This document shows positions 1-9,313 of a stretch of DNA of 64,000 nucleotides, in pieces (within the stretch, counting starts at the first letter, position 1; each line of letters starts with the position of its first letter). The stretch is from the NCBI GenBank assembly GCA_964371145.1, contig CAYJKO010000002.1:45456-109455 (forward strand). The letters run 5' to 3'. The notes below the pieces were generated by a model. The model had not been told where the DNA came from, made no database searches, and saw only the letters and a list, made by a program, of their open reading frames with translations. The translations under genes and the position numbers were made by a program. Source of the DNA: CAUTNA01 sp964371145 (GTDB taxonomy: Bacteria > Pseudomonadota > Alphaproteobacteria > Rs-D84).

Positions 1-1510
1 TTAATTCTTTTTCGGCCGCAACATATTCTTCTTTATCCATTAAATATTTCGCTTTTTTTAAACGCAGTTCTGCGGCGGAAAAATACAATTCTGCTTTTTC
101 TTCATCTTCGAATTCTGCGCCAGACAAATTAAATAAAGCGCGTCTTATTTCTATCATTGCTGAATCCAATTTATTTTCTTTGACTGCGCCAAAGAAATTT
201 GTAGCATTATCGATTTTATTATCAATCAAATCTAAAACGGAATCTTTTTTTATTTTGTTAATTTGAGATTTTGAAACATAAAAGTCTGATGGCACTGATT
301 GATTTTCCAAACACGATATCATATATTCCCACCCCGGAATAGTTTTTTGATTTAATCTTTCACGCAAAGTCATATCTGATTTATGTTGACGTCCCGACAT
401 CATCTTTTCGATAAATTCTTTACTGAAATCAAATTCATCATTTTTTATAACCTCGCGATAATTTATTGCAAAAAAACCATCTATATATGCATCTAAAAAT
501 TGTTTTGAATTAATTTGTCCTGTTGCCAATGCGGCGCATACCCAACGTTTATTAATTGTACCAGGATATTTGCTTTTGGCACCTGCCCCATACATAAAGG
601 AATTTGCTTTTTGTTCATCAGACTTATTTCCGTTAAATCCATTTTTGCAAATAGATTTTAAATGACCCGGCAATTGATATCCCGCTATGCATAAAGCCAG
701 ATAATCATTAATTGAAATGGGATCGGACAAATTATTTTTTAACAATCTGAACAAACTGGCCTTATCTGTTTGCCCCATTGACGTATATGTCGTAGATGTA
801 CAATAATCAAATCCCAATTTTTTACCAATGGTATCATTTACATTTATATTCGGTAAAGATTGGCCGGGACGTCCATTTTTTCTAGAAATTTGTCTTTCGA
901 AATTTATTTCATTATTTTTATCCACAGGCCAAAAATATGTAACACCCGGACCATATGTATAAACATTTTCTGCCCGATTTACTTTTGGTGTTTTATAATA
1001 TGTTTCGGCGTACAAAATCGCAGGATACAAAACATCAAACAAAGCGGCACATTGCCCCAGAAAATCTTCTGAATTTGGATCCAATATTTTTTCATTAAAA
1101 TCTATATTTCCTTTTTCTGTTTTCTTTACCTCGGTTTTAATCTGCGAAGCCATATCCTTGGCAGAATCCGCCGTATAGAAGCCTGCGAACATTAATAACG
1201 GAATAGAATAATACAAAATATGAGCAGATAAATTCGGATGTTTTTTGGCAAAATATTTTAATCCAACGGATTTGTCCATATCGGGGTTTGTTTTTGAAAA
1301 TACATCCTCTAATTTTCTTAAAATTTTATTATCAACCGCCAATAAACGGGTCGCCCAAAACATAAATTGAGTTATTCCTGCGACACCCATTGCCGATTTT
1401 TTTATAACTTCTCCGCCAATATTTTTAGCCTTTAACTTACCGACATTTTTTCTGAAATTTCTTGCCAAGTTTTCCGGTTTTTTTACATTTTTTGTAAATT
1501 TATCTGACAT
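1..1510 (-). CDS. Large hypothetical protein, C-terminus cut by left window edge
   Basis: An open frame runs from ATG at 1510 to the window edge without a stop (about 503 codons). The tta at positions 1-3 is out of frame, so the protein continues beyond the window. The N-terminus is basic and lacks a signal peptide. One hydrophobic stretch lies near residues 97-113 (ILYYSIPLLMFAGFYTA). Around residues 180-215 comes a YTYGPGVTYFW segment, and later LPGHLKSI and RWVCAALATGQI segments whose order faintly recalls phage-type lysozymes (GH24). The C-terminal visible part is rich in Ala, Lys and Glu and looks helical, TPR-like (AAELRLKKAKYLMDKEEY). I do not recognise the family. The lysozyme-like reading is a guess; a membrane-anchored envelope protein is the safer description. 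Confidence 0.6.
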   Translation of the reverse strand, partial: MSDKFTKNVKKPENLARNFRKNVGKLKAKNIGGEVIKKSAMGVAGITQFMFWATRLLAVDNKILRKLEDVFSKTNPDMDKSVGLKYFAKKHPNLSAHILYYSIPLLMFAGFYTADSAKDMASQIKTEVKKTEKGNIDFNEKILDPNSEDFLGQCAALFDVLYPAILYAETYYKTPKVNRAENVYTYGPGVTYFWPVDKNNEINFERQISRKNGRPGQSLPNINVNDTIGKKLGFDYCTSTTYTSMGQTDKASLFRLLKNNLSDPISINDYLALCIAGYQLPGHLKSICKNGFNGNKSDEQKANSFMYGAGAKSKYPGTINKRWVCAALATGQINSKQFLDAYIDGFFAINYREVIKNDEFDFSKEFIEKMMSGRQHKSDMTLRERLNQKTIPGWEYMISCLENQSVPSDFYVSKSQINKIKKDSVLDLIDNKIDNATNFFGAVKENKLDSAMIEIRRALFNLSGAEFEDEEKAELYFSAAELRLKKAKYLMDKEEYVAAEKEL

Positions 1511-1592
1511 ATTTTTTCGCTTTGTTTTTTCTATTATTATATTATGATGTAATTATATCATAAATATAACAAAAGTAAAATACGAACAAAAT

Positions 1593-2855
1593 ATGACCAG
1601 ACCATTAGCAGATCTTATGAGACCCACAACTATTGACCAAGTATTGGGACAACATTTAATATTGGGTGAAACCGGCATAATCAGTCGCATGGTTGAAAAT
1701 GACAATCTTTCTAATTTGGTTTTATGGGGGCCGCCGGGATGCGGGAAAACGACCATCGCGCGCGCATTGGCGAATTCTGTGGATATGGATTTTGTTCCGA
1801 TGTCTGCCGTATTTTCCGGCACAGCCGACATTAAAAAAGCTATGGAGGCGGCAAAATTAAATAAAAATTTGGGTCGTAATACTTTATTATTTATTGACGA
1901 AATTCATCGTTTTAATAAAACCCAACAAGATACCCTGCTTCCTTATTTAGAAGACGGAACGGTTGTATTTGTTGGCGCAACTACCGAAAACCCCAGCTTT
2001 AATTTAAATAACGCATTGTTATCCAGATGTCATGTTTGCGTGTTACAACCTCTGTCTGCGGCAGATTTAATGGAATTGATTGATCGCGCAGAAAAATACA
2101 TTGGAAAAACACTGCCATTAAATCCGGATTCAAAAATTCATTTGGCGAATATGGCAAATGGGGATGCGCGGTTTTTATTAAATACAATTGAATATTTATC
2201 GGGTGCTGGATTTAAAAAAAATTTATCCCCCGATGATTTAGATAACGCAATACAAAAACGCAGTCCACTGTCCGATAAAGATGGGGACGAACATTATAAT
2301 TTGATTTCAGCTGTACACAAATCATTACGTTCCAGTGATACAGATGCTGCATTATATTGGGTTGCACGTATGATGATATCGGGACAAGATCCGATGTATA
2401 TATTTCGACGTCTAACCCGATTTGCAATCGAAGACATTGGTCTGGCCGATCCGAATGCTGCGACCGTTGCAATAAACGCATGGCAAATATACGAAAGATT
2501 GGGCAGCCCAGAGGGGGATTTGGCACTGACTCAATTGGTTATTTATCTGGGAACGGCACCCAAAAGCATTGGAAATTATCGCGCGAAAAATTCCGCCTAT
2601 GCGGCGGCGCGCGCGACAGATAACCTGATGCCACCAAAAAACATTTTGAACGCCCCAACAAAAATGATGCGAGATATGGGATATAACGAAGGTTACATTT
2701 ATGACCCCGATACTGCGGACGGATTTTCCGGACAAAATTGTTTTCCAACCGAAATGGGACGTCAAAAATATTATGAACCTGTTATGCGCGGATTTGAACG
2801 AGAAATAAAAAAACGTCTGGATTATTGGGACGAATTGCGTAAAAAGAAATCATAA
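1593..2855 (+). CDS. rarA: Replication-associated recombination protein A (RarA/MgsA) AAA+ ATPase
   Basis: RarA acts at stalled replication forks as a clamp-loader-like AAA+ ATPase. The 420 residues match the family length. Seen directly: Walker A GPPGCGKTT at residues 46-54, Walker B LLFIDEIHRF at 98-107, a sensor-1 segment GATTENPSF near 128, and the arginine-finger region LLSRCHV. The C-terminal part carries the tetramerisation signatures AIEDIGLADP and MPPKNILNAPTKMM. It is transcribed away from the left-edge gene and ends at a hairpin shared with the convergent barrel gene. No strong Shine-Dalgarno is visible just before the ATG. Confidence 0.95.
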   Translation: MTRPLADLMRPTTIDQVLGQHLILGETGIISRMVENDNLSNLVLWGPPGCGKTTIARALANSVDMDFVPMSAVFSGTADIKKAMEAAKLNKNLGRNTLLFIDEIHRFNKTQQDTLLPYLEDGTVVFVGATTENPSFNLNNALLSRCHVCVLQPLSAADLMELIDRAEKYIGKTLPLNPDSKIHLANMANGDARFLLNTIEYLSGAGFKKNLSPDDLDNAIQKRSPLSDKDGDEHYNLISAVHKSLRSSDTDAALYWVARMMISGQDPMYIFRRLTRFAIEDIGLADPNAATVAINAWQIYERLGSPEGDLALTQLVIYLGTAPKSIGNYRAKNSAYAAARATDNLMPPKNILNAPTKMMRDMGYNEGYIYDPDTADGFSGQNCFPTEMGRQKYYEPVMRGFEREIKKRLDYWDELRKKKS

Positions 2856-2884
2856 AAAAATCCCCAACTGGGGATTTTTTTTAT
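2854..2884. terminator. Bidirectional intrinsic terminator between rarA and the convergent barrel gene
   Basis: A TCCCC-aact-GGGGA hairpin is flanked by an A-run on the left and a T-run on the right, so it can stop transcripts from both sides. It fills the 29-bp gap between the two convergent genes. Confidence 0.85.
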
Positions 2885-3625
2885 TTAAAACAATACATTA
2901 ATTTTTCCGCCGATGAAATTTTCATCTTTTTCAAAATTATAATCAATGTATCCAAAATATTGTGTTCTTCCGAAACGTGCACCCAATTTTGCGAATACAG
3001 ATTGTTCGTCGAACAATGAACTGGTTGATTTACGGATATTAAATCCAAATCCACCCGTCCACGTATTTGTTATTCTGAAATATGCCTCTGGTGTGATATC
3101 AATAAAAGACATTCCGTTAATTTCATCAAACAACCAACTGGATTTACCGGTAATCGCCAAAGTCATATAAGACCAATTATATCCCCCGCGAACCCCAACC
3201 GTGTAAATTGTACCATCAAATGCCGGGCTAAACATATTTTCAGCAGACAAGAAATCCATACCAAATAAAATGTCATATGTCATTTTATCGCCCGCATCAG
3301 ACATTCTGTATGTTCCGTTTAATGAAAAACTGGAAAAACCATCATCATACCCATTGAAATCTTCTTCGTATATAAAACCCAACCCCAATGACAATCGATC
3401 AAATACGTTATATGATAAAGATTGTTCCAATTTCAACAAACCTTCATTATTAAAACCTAAATCTGTTTTTGACAATAAATCCTTTTTTTTACCAAAGAAT
3501 AATGGATCGCCCGTATCCAAACCAGAATTTAATAAATCAGCTCGGGGTGTTGCCGCATTTGCCGCACAAACAAACATCATTGCAAAAATTGGTGCAATTA
3601 AAAATTTCACAAAATTATTTTTCAT
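2885..3625 (-). CDS. Predicted outer-membrane beta-barrel protein
   Basis: The 246-residue protein has a clear Sec signal peptide (MKNNFVKFLIAPIFAMMFVC) with a likely AxA cleavage near residue 24 (CAANA-A). The rest alternates polar and aromatic or hydrophobic residues in short strands (SLGLGFIYEEDF, GYIDYNF) and ends in Phe (GGKINVLF), the usual C-terminal signal for BAM-mediated barrel insertion. It follows a second barrel gene with 19 bp between them, so the two probably form one transcript. The substrate or function is unknown. I do not recognise a characterised family. Confidence 0.75.
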   Translation of the reverse strand: MKNNFVKFLIAPIFAMMFVCAANAATPRADLLNSGLDTGDPLFFGKKKDLLSKTDLGFNNEGLLKLEQSLSYNVFDRLSLGLGFIYEEDFNGYDDGFSSFSLNGTYRMSDAGDKMTYDILFGMDFLSAENMFSPAFDGTIYTVGVRGGYNWSYMTLAITGKSSWLFDEINGMSFIDITPEAYFRITNTWTGGFGFNIRKSTSSLFDEQSVFAKLGARFGRTQYFGYIDYNFEKDENFIGGKINVLF

Positions 3626-3644
3626 ATTTTATATTTCCCTTTTA

Positions 3645-4793
3645 TTAAAATGTTAAGACGCCCTGCAACCCAAATGACATTTCGGAATTGTTATCAATTG
3701 TAGTTGTTCCGATTTGTGTATAAGTATTTAAACCAGCAGATGGTTCATACCAATAAAATTCTAATTCCATATCATCTGCTGTGTTATAAAATTGTCCTTT
3801 TCCATAAAATGATAATGCAAATCTATCTGTTGGTTGCCATCCGATTGCGGCGCGGAAATTACCTTGTGAACTCCAATCATAATCACCCAAAACGGCTTCT
3901 ACATTCAAAGTCCAATCTTGATTCAATTGTGTAAACACACCCAACCCTGCTTCTAAAAACACAGATGTTTGGTCGCCTCTTTTATATGCGATAAAGAAAC
4001 CTTTTCCATCTTCTTCGAATCCATTTCCGTAATTATCGCCATCAAAAGTAACGGCCGTTGCGCGCGCCAATCCGTAAATTGTATGGTTTTCAATTTTGTA
4101 ACCGGCCTTTGCGTCGAATGTAAAGAAATCACCTAAATCTGTATATCTTTGATAATATCCAGAAACTGTTCCAACCCATTCATAATTATCAACAAATTGC
4201 CACAAGGCGCCGATGCCGTATGATGCCAATTTTGTATCTGACATGCTGTCGTCTGGTTCTGTTGCCCAATCCATAGTATATTCAGCCGCATCTAATTTCG
4301 CGCTTAACATCAAAGCAAAATTGTCTGTTATACCATAGCTTAAATCTTCTTTGATATAAAAGGTTGAAGAATCCCACGTTGCTTCTAAACCATCAAAACC
4401 CGGGATTGTTGGCGTATTTAACACCAAATCATAACCAGAATTTACATAAGAAATATCTGTAACAGATCCAAATTCACCTTTTTTAGGTTGAAAAAATGGG
4501 CTTAACAAATAAACTTCGTGGTTATCATTATTTCCATATTTTGGTTTTTCCAAATTTAATCTTGGGCTTTCAGGTTTTTCATATCTTGTATACAGTTCAG
4601 TGTTTTTATTATTTTCACCAGTGTAATATAAATTAGCCTTTGGTCTTTGATAGCTTGTATATTTAACCTTTGATACGGTTACAGTTGTAGAAACGTCACC
4701 GCTGCTTTTTGTGTATGTTGTTGTATTTGCAACCGCCGGCATTAAACCAATTGCGGTTAACAAAATAACGGATAAAGACACTTTATTTTTCAT
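3645..4793 (-). CDS. Predicted outer-membrane beta-barrel protein, 382 aa
   Basis: The N-terminus is a signal peptide (MKNKVSLSVILLTAIGLMPA, cleavage probably after VAN). A low-complexity Thr/Ser/Tyr/Lys linker follows (residues about 24-90), then a series of amphipathic strands rich in Tyr, Trp and Asp. The chain ends SFGLQGVLTF, again a C-terminal Phe typical of barrels. An AGAGGT Shine-Dalgarno lies just before the ATG and TATAAT lies about 20 nt further upstream. With the 246-aa barrel it forms a two-gene unit. Function unknown; the two proteins are similar in style but not obvious copies of each other. Confidence 0.75.
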   Translation of the reverse strand: MKNKVSLSVILLTAIGLMPAVANTTTYTKSSGDVSTTVTVSKVKYTSYQRPKANLYYTGENNKNTELYTRYEKPESPRLNLEKPKYGNNDNHEVYLLSPFFQPKKGEFGSVTDISYVNSGYDLVLNTPTIPGFDGLEATWDSSTFYIKEDLSYGITDNFALMLSAKLDAAEYTMDWATEPDDSMSDTKLASYGIGALWQFVDNYEWVGTVSGYYQRYTDLGDFFTFDAKAGYKIENHTIYGLARATAVTFDGDNYGNGFEEDGKGFFIAYKRGDQTSVFLEAGLGVFTQLNQDWTLNVEAVLGDYDWSSQGNFRAAIGWQPTDRFALSFYGKGQFYNTADDMELEFYWYEPSAGLNTYTQIGTTTIDNNSEMSFGLQGVLTF

Positions 4794-4865
4794 AGTTTAC
4801 CTCTTTTTATAAATATTATATCACAAACCTTGACAAAAGTCGCACTTTTTTTTGTTTTGTGATAA

Positions 4866-7082
4866 TTACAGTATTTGTCTTTTGTTGTTTCCATCTGGTG
4901 GGCTGATGATTCCATCTGCCTCCATTTTTTCTATCAAAGTCGCGGCTTTGTTGTACCCGATTTCCAATCTTCTTTGCAAATAAGAAATGGTCGGTTTTTT
5001 GTCTCGTAATACAATTGTTTTTGCCTGTTCGTACAAATCCGCATTTTTTGCATCCTTGCCGCCTGCGCCTGGCATAATATCGGCCACCGCGCCACCGAAA
5101 GATTCTTCATCAGATACATCGACCGTGTATTCTGGTTCGCCCTGGTCTTTCAAGAATTTTGCAACACGATTAATTTCTTTATTTACAATTAATGCCCCGT
5201 GGATACGAACCGGAGCTTTGCCAGCTTCGGAAAATAACATATCCCCACAAGACAACAGATTTTCCGCGCCCTTTTGACCCAACGTTGTCATACTGTCGAT
5301 ATTTGAACGCGCCTGGAAAGAAATACGTGTTGGGAAATTAGATTTAATAACACCCGTAATAACATCCGCACTTGGGCGTTGTGTCGCCATAACCAAATGA
5401 ATTCCGGCCGCACGTGCTTTTTGCGCCAATCTTTGAACGCATAATTCAACGTCTTTGCGTGCAACGGTCATCAAATCTGCAACCTCGTCTATGATTATCA
5501 CCAAATACGGCATATCTGATAAATCAATATTTTTTGTTTCAAATTCTAATTCACCGGTTTCAGGATTTGTACCGACCGCAACCTGTTCTGTTACAGGTTT
5601 TCCGGATTTTCTCAAAGCACGAACTTCGTCATTATATCCTTCGATATTTTGAACACCCAATTTTTTTAATTTTTTATATCTTTCTTCCATTTCGCGCACA
5701 GACCATTTCAAAGCATTAACCGCCGTAGTACCGTCTGTCAAAATCGGTGTCGCCAAATGTGGTATTTTTTCCCACAATGTAAAATCTACACCTTTTGGAT
5801 CAACGATAACCAATTTACATTGTTCTGGGGTAAATTTATATAAAATCGACATAATAATAGATTGAACAAATACGGATTTACCGGACCCTGTTCGTCCCGC
5901 GATCATCAAATGCGGCATTTTTGCAAGATCAAAATACATCGGTGTTCCACCAATATTAACCCCCAATGCCAAAGGAATTCCAAATTTAGAATTCAAAAAT
6001 TCAGGCGTTGTGATTAAATTTTGGAAACGCAAATCTTGACGCGTTATATTTACCATTTCAATACCGATATAATTGGTACGTGGGATAACCGCCATACGAA
6101 TTTTATCTGATGCCATTGCCAACATCATATCATCAACGGTTTCTGTAACCTTTGAAATTCTGATACCCTGTTCTGGTTTAAATTCGTACAACGTTACAAT
6201 CGGTCCCGGCTGGATCCCGTGTACTTTACCGTATACATTGAAATTTTGGAAATTAGTTTCCATTGCAACGGCCTGCATTTTATGTTCGGAAGTTACAGAT
6301 GTTTTTGAAAAAACAGATTTTTCTAAAAATTCAGGTGGAGGCAATTGAAAGAATGGTTCGTCTATAACAATTTCTTTTACGACCGGCTTTTTTACAGTTG
6401 CGCGTGATGTTTGTTTTTTTCTTTTGGTTTTTGTTGGTGCAACATCGGATCCCATATCTTCATCATCTATATAAGAAAAATCCAAACTGGCCGGTTTTGT
6501 CATATGAAAAACAGATAACACCCAATGAATAAAAGATCCCAATTTTTTTACAATATATTTTACATCACCGAACGTTATATTTAAAATTTTGCCAGCCATC
6601 ATAAAGAACAATCCAGATAACAATATTCCAAAAACAATAATCGTGGATCCCATTAAAGATTTAAAATCATTAGCAATAATCGCCCCCAACAATCCGCCGA
6701 ATGAATTATCGGTACTGATAAACCCAAAAGCCGTGACGCCTATGAAAAAAGTTGTTAAAAAAGACAACAAGATATATTGATTTGATTTTTCTGTTTCTTT
6801 TTTCATTAACATAAAATAACCCACACGCCCAACACAAGCAAATAAAAACATAGCAGGAATAAAACCGAATGAATATTTACAAAAATCTATTATATGCCCC
6901 ATTAAATTTTGTTCACCGAAATTGCTGGCGATTCCGATGCTGTTTAAATTTGGATTATAAAAAAACAATGCAATTAATAATAAAATCCCGGACAATGAAA
7001 TAACCCCGCCCAACAATCGTTTGGCAAAGTTTTTAAGGCTGGCACCCAAGCCTTGTGGTAAAAAATCAGAATGTGTCGACAT
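4866..7082 (-). CDS. ftsK: DNA translocase FtsK
   Basis: FtsK couples chromosome-dimer resolution to septation by pumping DNA at the division site. The 738-aa protein has four N-terminal membrane segments (about residues 24-42, 71-93, 103-123, 145-168), a short Lys/Thr-rich linker (about 200-245), the alpha/beta motor with Walker A GRTGSGKS at 396-403 and Walker B LVIIIDEVADL, and a C-terminal winged-helix gamma domain (about 680-738, containing ISYLQRRLEIGYNKAA) that reads KOPS sites and activates Xer recombinase. The linker is short compared with enterobacterial FtsK, as is usual in alphaproteobacteria. A Xer-type recombinase is encoded at 15627-16490. Confidence 0.97.
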   Translation of the reverse strand: MSTHSDFLPQGLGASLKNFAKRLLGGVISLSGILLLIALFFYNPNLNSIGIASNFGEQNLMGHIIDFCKYSFGFIPAMFLFACVGRVGYFMLMKKETEKSNQYILLSFLTTFFIGVTAFGFISTDNSFGGLLGAIIANDFKSLMGSTIIVFGILLSGLFFMMAGKILNITFGDVKYIVKKLGSFIHWVLSVFHMTKPASLDFSYIDDEDMGSDVAPTKTKRKKQTSRATVKKPVVKEIVIDEPFFQLPPPEFLEKSVFSKTSVTSEHKMQAVAMETNFQNFNVYGKVHGIQPGPIVTLYEFKPEQGIRISKVTETVDDMMLAMASDKIRMAVIPRTNYIGIEMVNITRQDLRFQNLITTPEFLNSKFGIPLALGVNIGGTPMYFDLAKMPHLMIAGRTGSGKSVFVQSIIMSILYKFTPEQCKLVIVDPKGVDFTLWEKIPHLATPILTDGTTAVNALKWSVREMEERYKKLKKLGVQNIEGYNDEVRALRKSGKPVTEQVAVGTNPETGELEFETKNIDLSDMPYLVIIIDEVADLMTVARKDVELCVQRLAQKARAAGIHLVMATQRPSADVITGVIKSNFPTRISFQARSNIDSMTTLGQKGAENLLSCGDMLFSEAGKAPVRIHGALIVNKEINRVAKFLKDQGEPEYTVDVSDEESFGGAVADIMPGAGGKDAKNADLYEQAKTIVLRDKKPTISYLQRRLEIGYNKAATLIEKMEADGIISPPDGNNKRQIL

Positions 7083-7118
7083 AATATGTATTATATCATA
7101 AAATCTTTATAAAAAAAA

Positions 7119-7778
7119 TTATCTTTTGCAAAAAAAGCTTTTAACCAAATCCGCGATAACCAACCCCAAAAATGCACCCAATAAAACGTCACTTGGGAAA
7201 TGATAACCGGACAAAACACGTGATAGACCGATAAAAATTGCAACGGTCCACGTATATGGCTTTAATTTTGGATACAGCATTCCAATCATAACCAACCCTG
7301 CAAAAGATACGATTGCATGACCCGACGGCATAGAATGAAACCCCCAAGAATTAACAAAAGGATTATATCCCGTCTGTCCCAATGCTTCGAAAAAAACCGG
7401 TCTTTGGCGACCTATTCCAAATTTCAAAACATACCCGATTAAAGACGCCATAAACACAGATATAAAAACCAAAGCGCCTTTATTTTTTGATATATGTTTT
7501 TTCAAATTTTTATATTTTAAATTCGATAATAAAGATTTTTTTGATTTCATTAACATCTTTATAAAACCCGCCCCTGCCCAAATTGCAGTGACAAATAACC
7601 AAACCTTTGGATCGAAAATATGTTCCAAAACATTCCATGATTCTAAATCGAAATTATAAGAATGAGATATAAAAAAAACATCAAACCAAGACATACAAAA
7701 AACAATTAAGACGGCCGTTATCAACGCACCCACCAACAACCATTTCCATTTTATAGAATTATCTTTTTTTAAAAACAT
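7119..7778 (-). CDS. PAP2-family membrane phosphatase
   Basis: This is a polytopic 219-aa integral membrane protein with all three PAP2 signature motifs: K119-FGIGRQRP, PSGH at 151-154, and SRVLSGYHFPSD at 186-197, giving the catalytic His154/His193 pair and Asp197. Members dephosphorylate lipid phosphates such as undecaprenyl pyrophosphate, phosphatidate or lipid A. Which one applies here cannot be told from sequence. It begins 1 bp after the degenerate S41 protein gene ends, so the two are probably co-transcribed, and ftsK follows 36 bp downstream. Confidence 0.9.
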   Translation of the reverse strand: MFLKKDNSIKWKWLLVGALITAVLIVFCMSWFDVFFISHSYNFDLESWNVLEHIFDPKVWLFVTAIWAGAGFIKMLMKSKKSLLSNLKYKNLKKHISKNKGALVFISVFMASLIGYVLKFGIGRQRPVFFEALGQTGYNPFVNSWGFHSMPSGHAIVSFAGLVMIGMLYPKLKPYTWTVAIFIGLSRVLSGYHFPSDVLLGAFLGLVIADLVKSFFCKR

Positions 7779-7779
7779 A

Positions 7780-9282
7780 TTAATTATCCATTAATTTTTC
7801 ATACAAAGACGTATTGCTTAAAACTTTAACAGACACAGCCATCGCGACCGCATCTTCTTCTGAACCGTCGACGATAACGGGACATCCTTGTCTGATTTTA
7901 TTAACGTCGATTTCGGTGATTTTATTAAAATCAGTTATATTAAAATCATCATTTACAACGTTCAAGAAAAAAGCACCTTGTTGTTCTGAATTTCTGATAT
8001 TTGATAAACAAACCAATGGATATACTCCGCGCCCATCGATTGTGTTCCCATTACCCGTTTTAACAATTTTATTTAATAATTCCAACATTCCGCCATTTTT
8101 TAAATCTATTAATGTTGCGATACGTGCATTACCCGCGGTCGGCGTTCCAATTAATAAACCACGATTATTTTCATATAGCGCGGCAGCCAAAGCCTCGGCT
8201 GTACCTTTTGTTGTATTTGAAACCAACACAACCATATTTGCATTTGTTCTTTTATCTGCGCCTGGTAAAACTTCTGTTTCTGCTTTGGCGGCCTCGACTA
8301 TTCTTAAAACTGGCACTTGTCCCAAAAACAATCCCGCCATTTTTGCCATGGCAGTTTCAGAATTCCCAGACGATGCGCGCAAATCCAATATGATACCAGA
8401 AACATTATCACCATACATATCAATTGCATCCGTTACAATAGATACCGCATCATCGGTTAAATTATGGACAATTATTTCCAATAAATCATTTTGACCATTT
8501 GTTGAATTTCGATATACAACATCTGCGTCTGACAAAACAATTGTTGCGCGACGCAATACAACATCTTTGTTACCAGACGGTGTTAATAATTTTAATTTCA
8601 AAGTACCTGAATTAAATCCAGAAAAAGAATTTTCCATATCAAAAATTCTTTGCCCGTTCACGGTTGTGATTAAATCATTTTCTTTTATTCCCGACAAGTC
8701 CGCGGGCGAGTCTTTATAAACCCCCGTCACGCGGAAATTTCCGCGTTCATCGATGGCGCCATCTAAACCGACGCTGGTTAAAATTCTGCCATCTTCTTCT
8801 ATTTGCGCACGTTTAGAATAAACATATTTACCATTTTCATCCAATCCGCGAATTAATGCATCGACCGCGATTTGATAAGTTTGGCTTTGTGATTGTTGCG
8901 CAAATTCTGGAATTTGTTCTTTTAATTTTACGATTAACGCAGTTGTAATTTCTGCAAATTGTTCCCAATCTTTGGGTTGTGGTGTTGGATAATTTGCGAT
9001 AATTTCGTCATCCCAAACCAAAACAATGCGATTTTCGGTTGCGGCAATATGAGCCGATTGATGAATTTTTTCCAAATTTTCAATTGCTATATTTGGTGTT
9101 TTCCCACCCCAGCTGACACCGTCCAATTTTTGATAAATATCGGTAAAGTTTTCAATAGATTCATTTATATTGAATCCCATCAGAACACTGTCTTCTGCTT
9201 CAAAAATTTGAAAAGAATAAGAGGATGACAAACCCAAAAACATAGCCAGAAACATCGTTCCAAAACATTTAATTATTTTCAT
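7780..9282 (-). CDS. CtpA/Tsp-like S41 family protein with degenerate active site (probable pseudoprotease)
   Basis: The 500-aa protein has a signal peptide (residues 1-23), a helical N-terminal region, a PDZ domain (about 168-245, DSPADLSGIKENDLI) and an S41 core. Aligned without gaps to E. coli Tsp from memory (catalytic Ser430, Asp441, Lys455), the block GTAEALAAALYENNRGLLIG puts Gly360 at the Ser position, Glu371 at the Asp position and Asn385 at the Lys position. The spacing of 11 and 25 residues is preserved exactly. The fold therefore looks intact while Ser and Lys are lost. It probably works as a periplasmic PDZ scaffold or adaptor. It sits downstream of secD-secF, so a role near the translocon is possible but unproven. 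Confidence 0.8.
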   Translation of the reverse strand: MKIIKCFGTMFLAMFLGLSSSYSFQIFEAEDSVLMGFNINESIENFTDIYQKLDGVSWGGKTPNIAIENLEKIHQSAHIAATENRIVLVWDDEIIANYPTPQPKDWEQFAEITTALIVKLKEQIPEFAQQSQSQTYQIAVDALIRGLDENGKYVYSKRAQIEEDGRILTSVGLDGAIDERGNFRVTGVYKDSPADLSGIKENDLITTVNGQRIFDMENSFSGFNSGTLKLKLLTPSGNKDVVLRRATIVLSDADVVYRNSTNGQNDLLEIIVHNLTDDAVSIVTDAIDMYGDNVSGIILDLRASSGNSETAMAKMAGLFLGQVPVLRIVEAAKAETEVLPGADKRTNANMVVLVSNTTKGTAEALAAALYENNRGLLIGTPTAGNARIATLIDLKNGGMLELLNKIVKTGNGNTIDGRGVYPLVCLSNIRNSEQQGAFFLNVVNDDFNITDFNKITEIDVNKIRQGCPVIVDGSEEDAVAMAVSVKVLSNTSLYEKLMDN

Positions 9283-9313
9283 TTTTCATCCTCTCTTGTT
9301 TTTTTATTTTATA

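Noticed and set aside
7814..8494. 226-aa plus-strand ORF opposite the S41 gene
   Set aside because: It is the reverse shadow of a well-supported gene with low-complexity composition and no motif.
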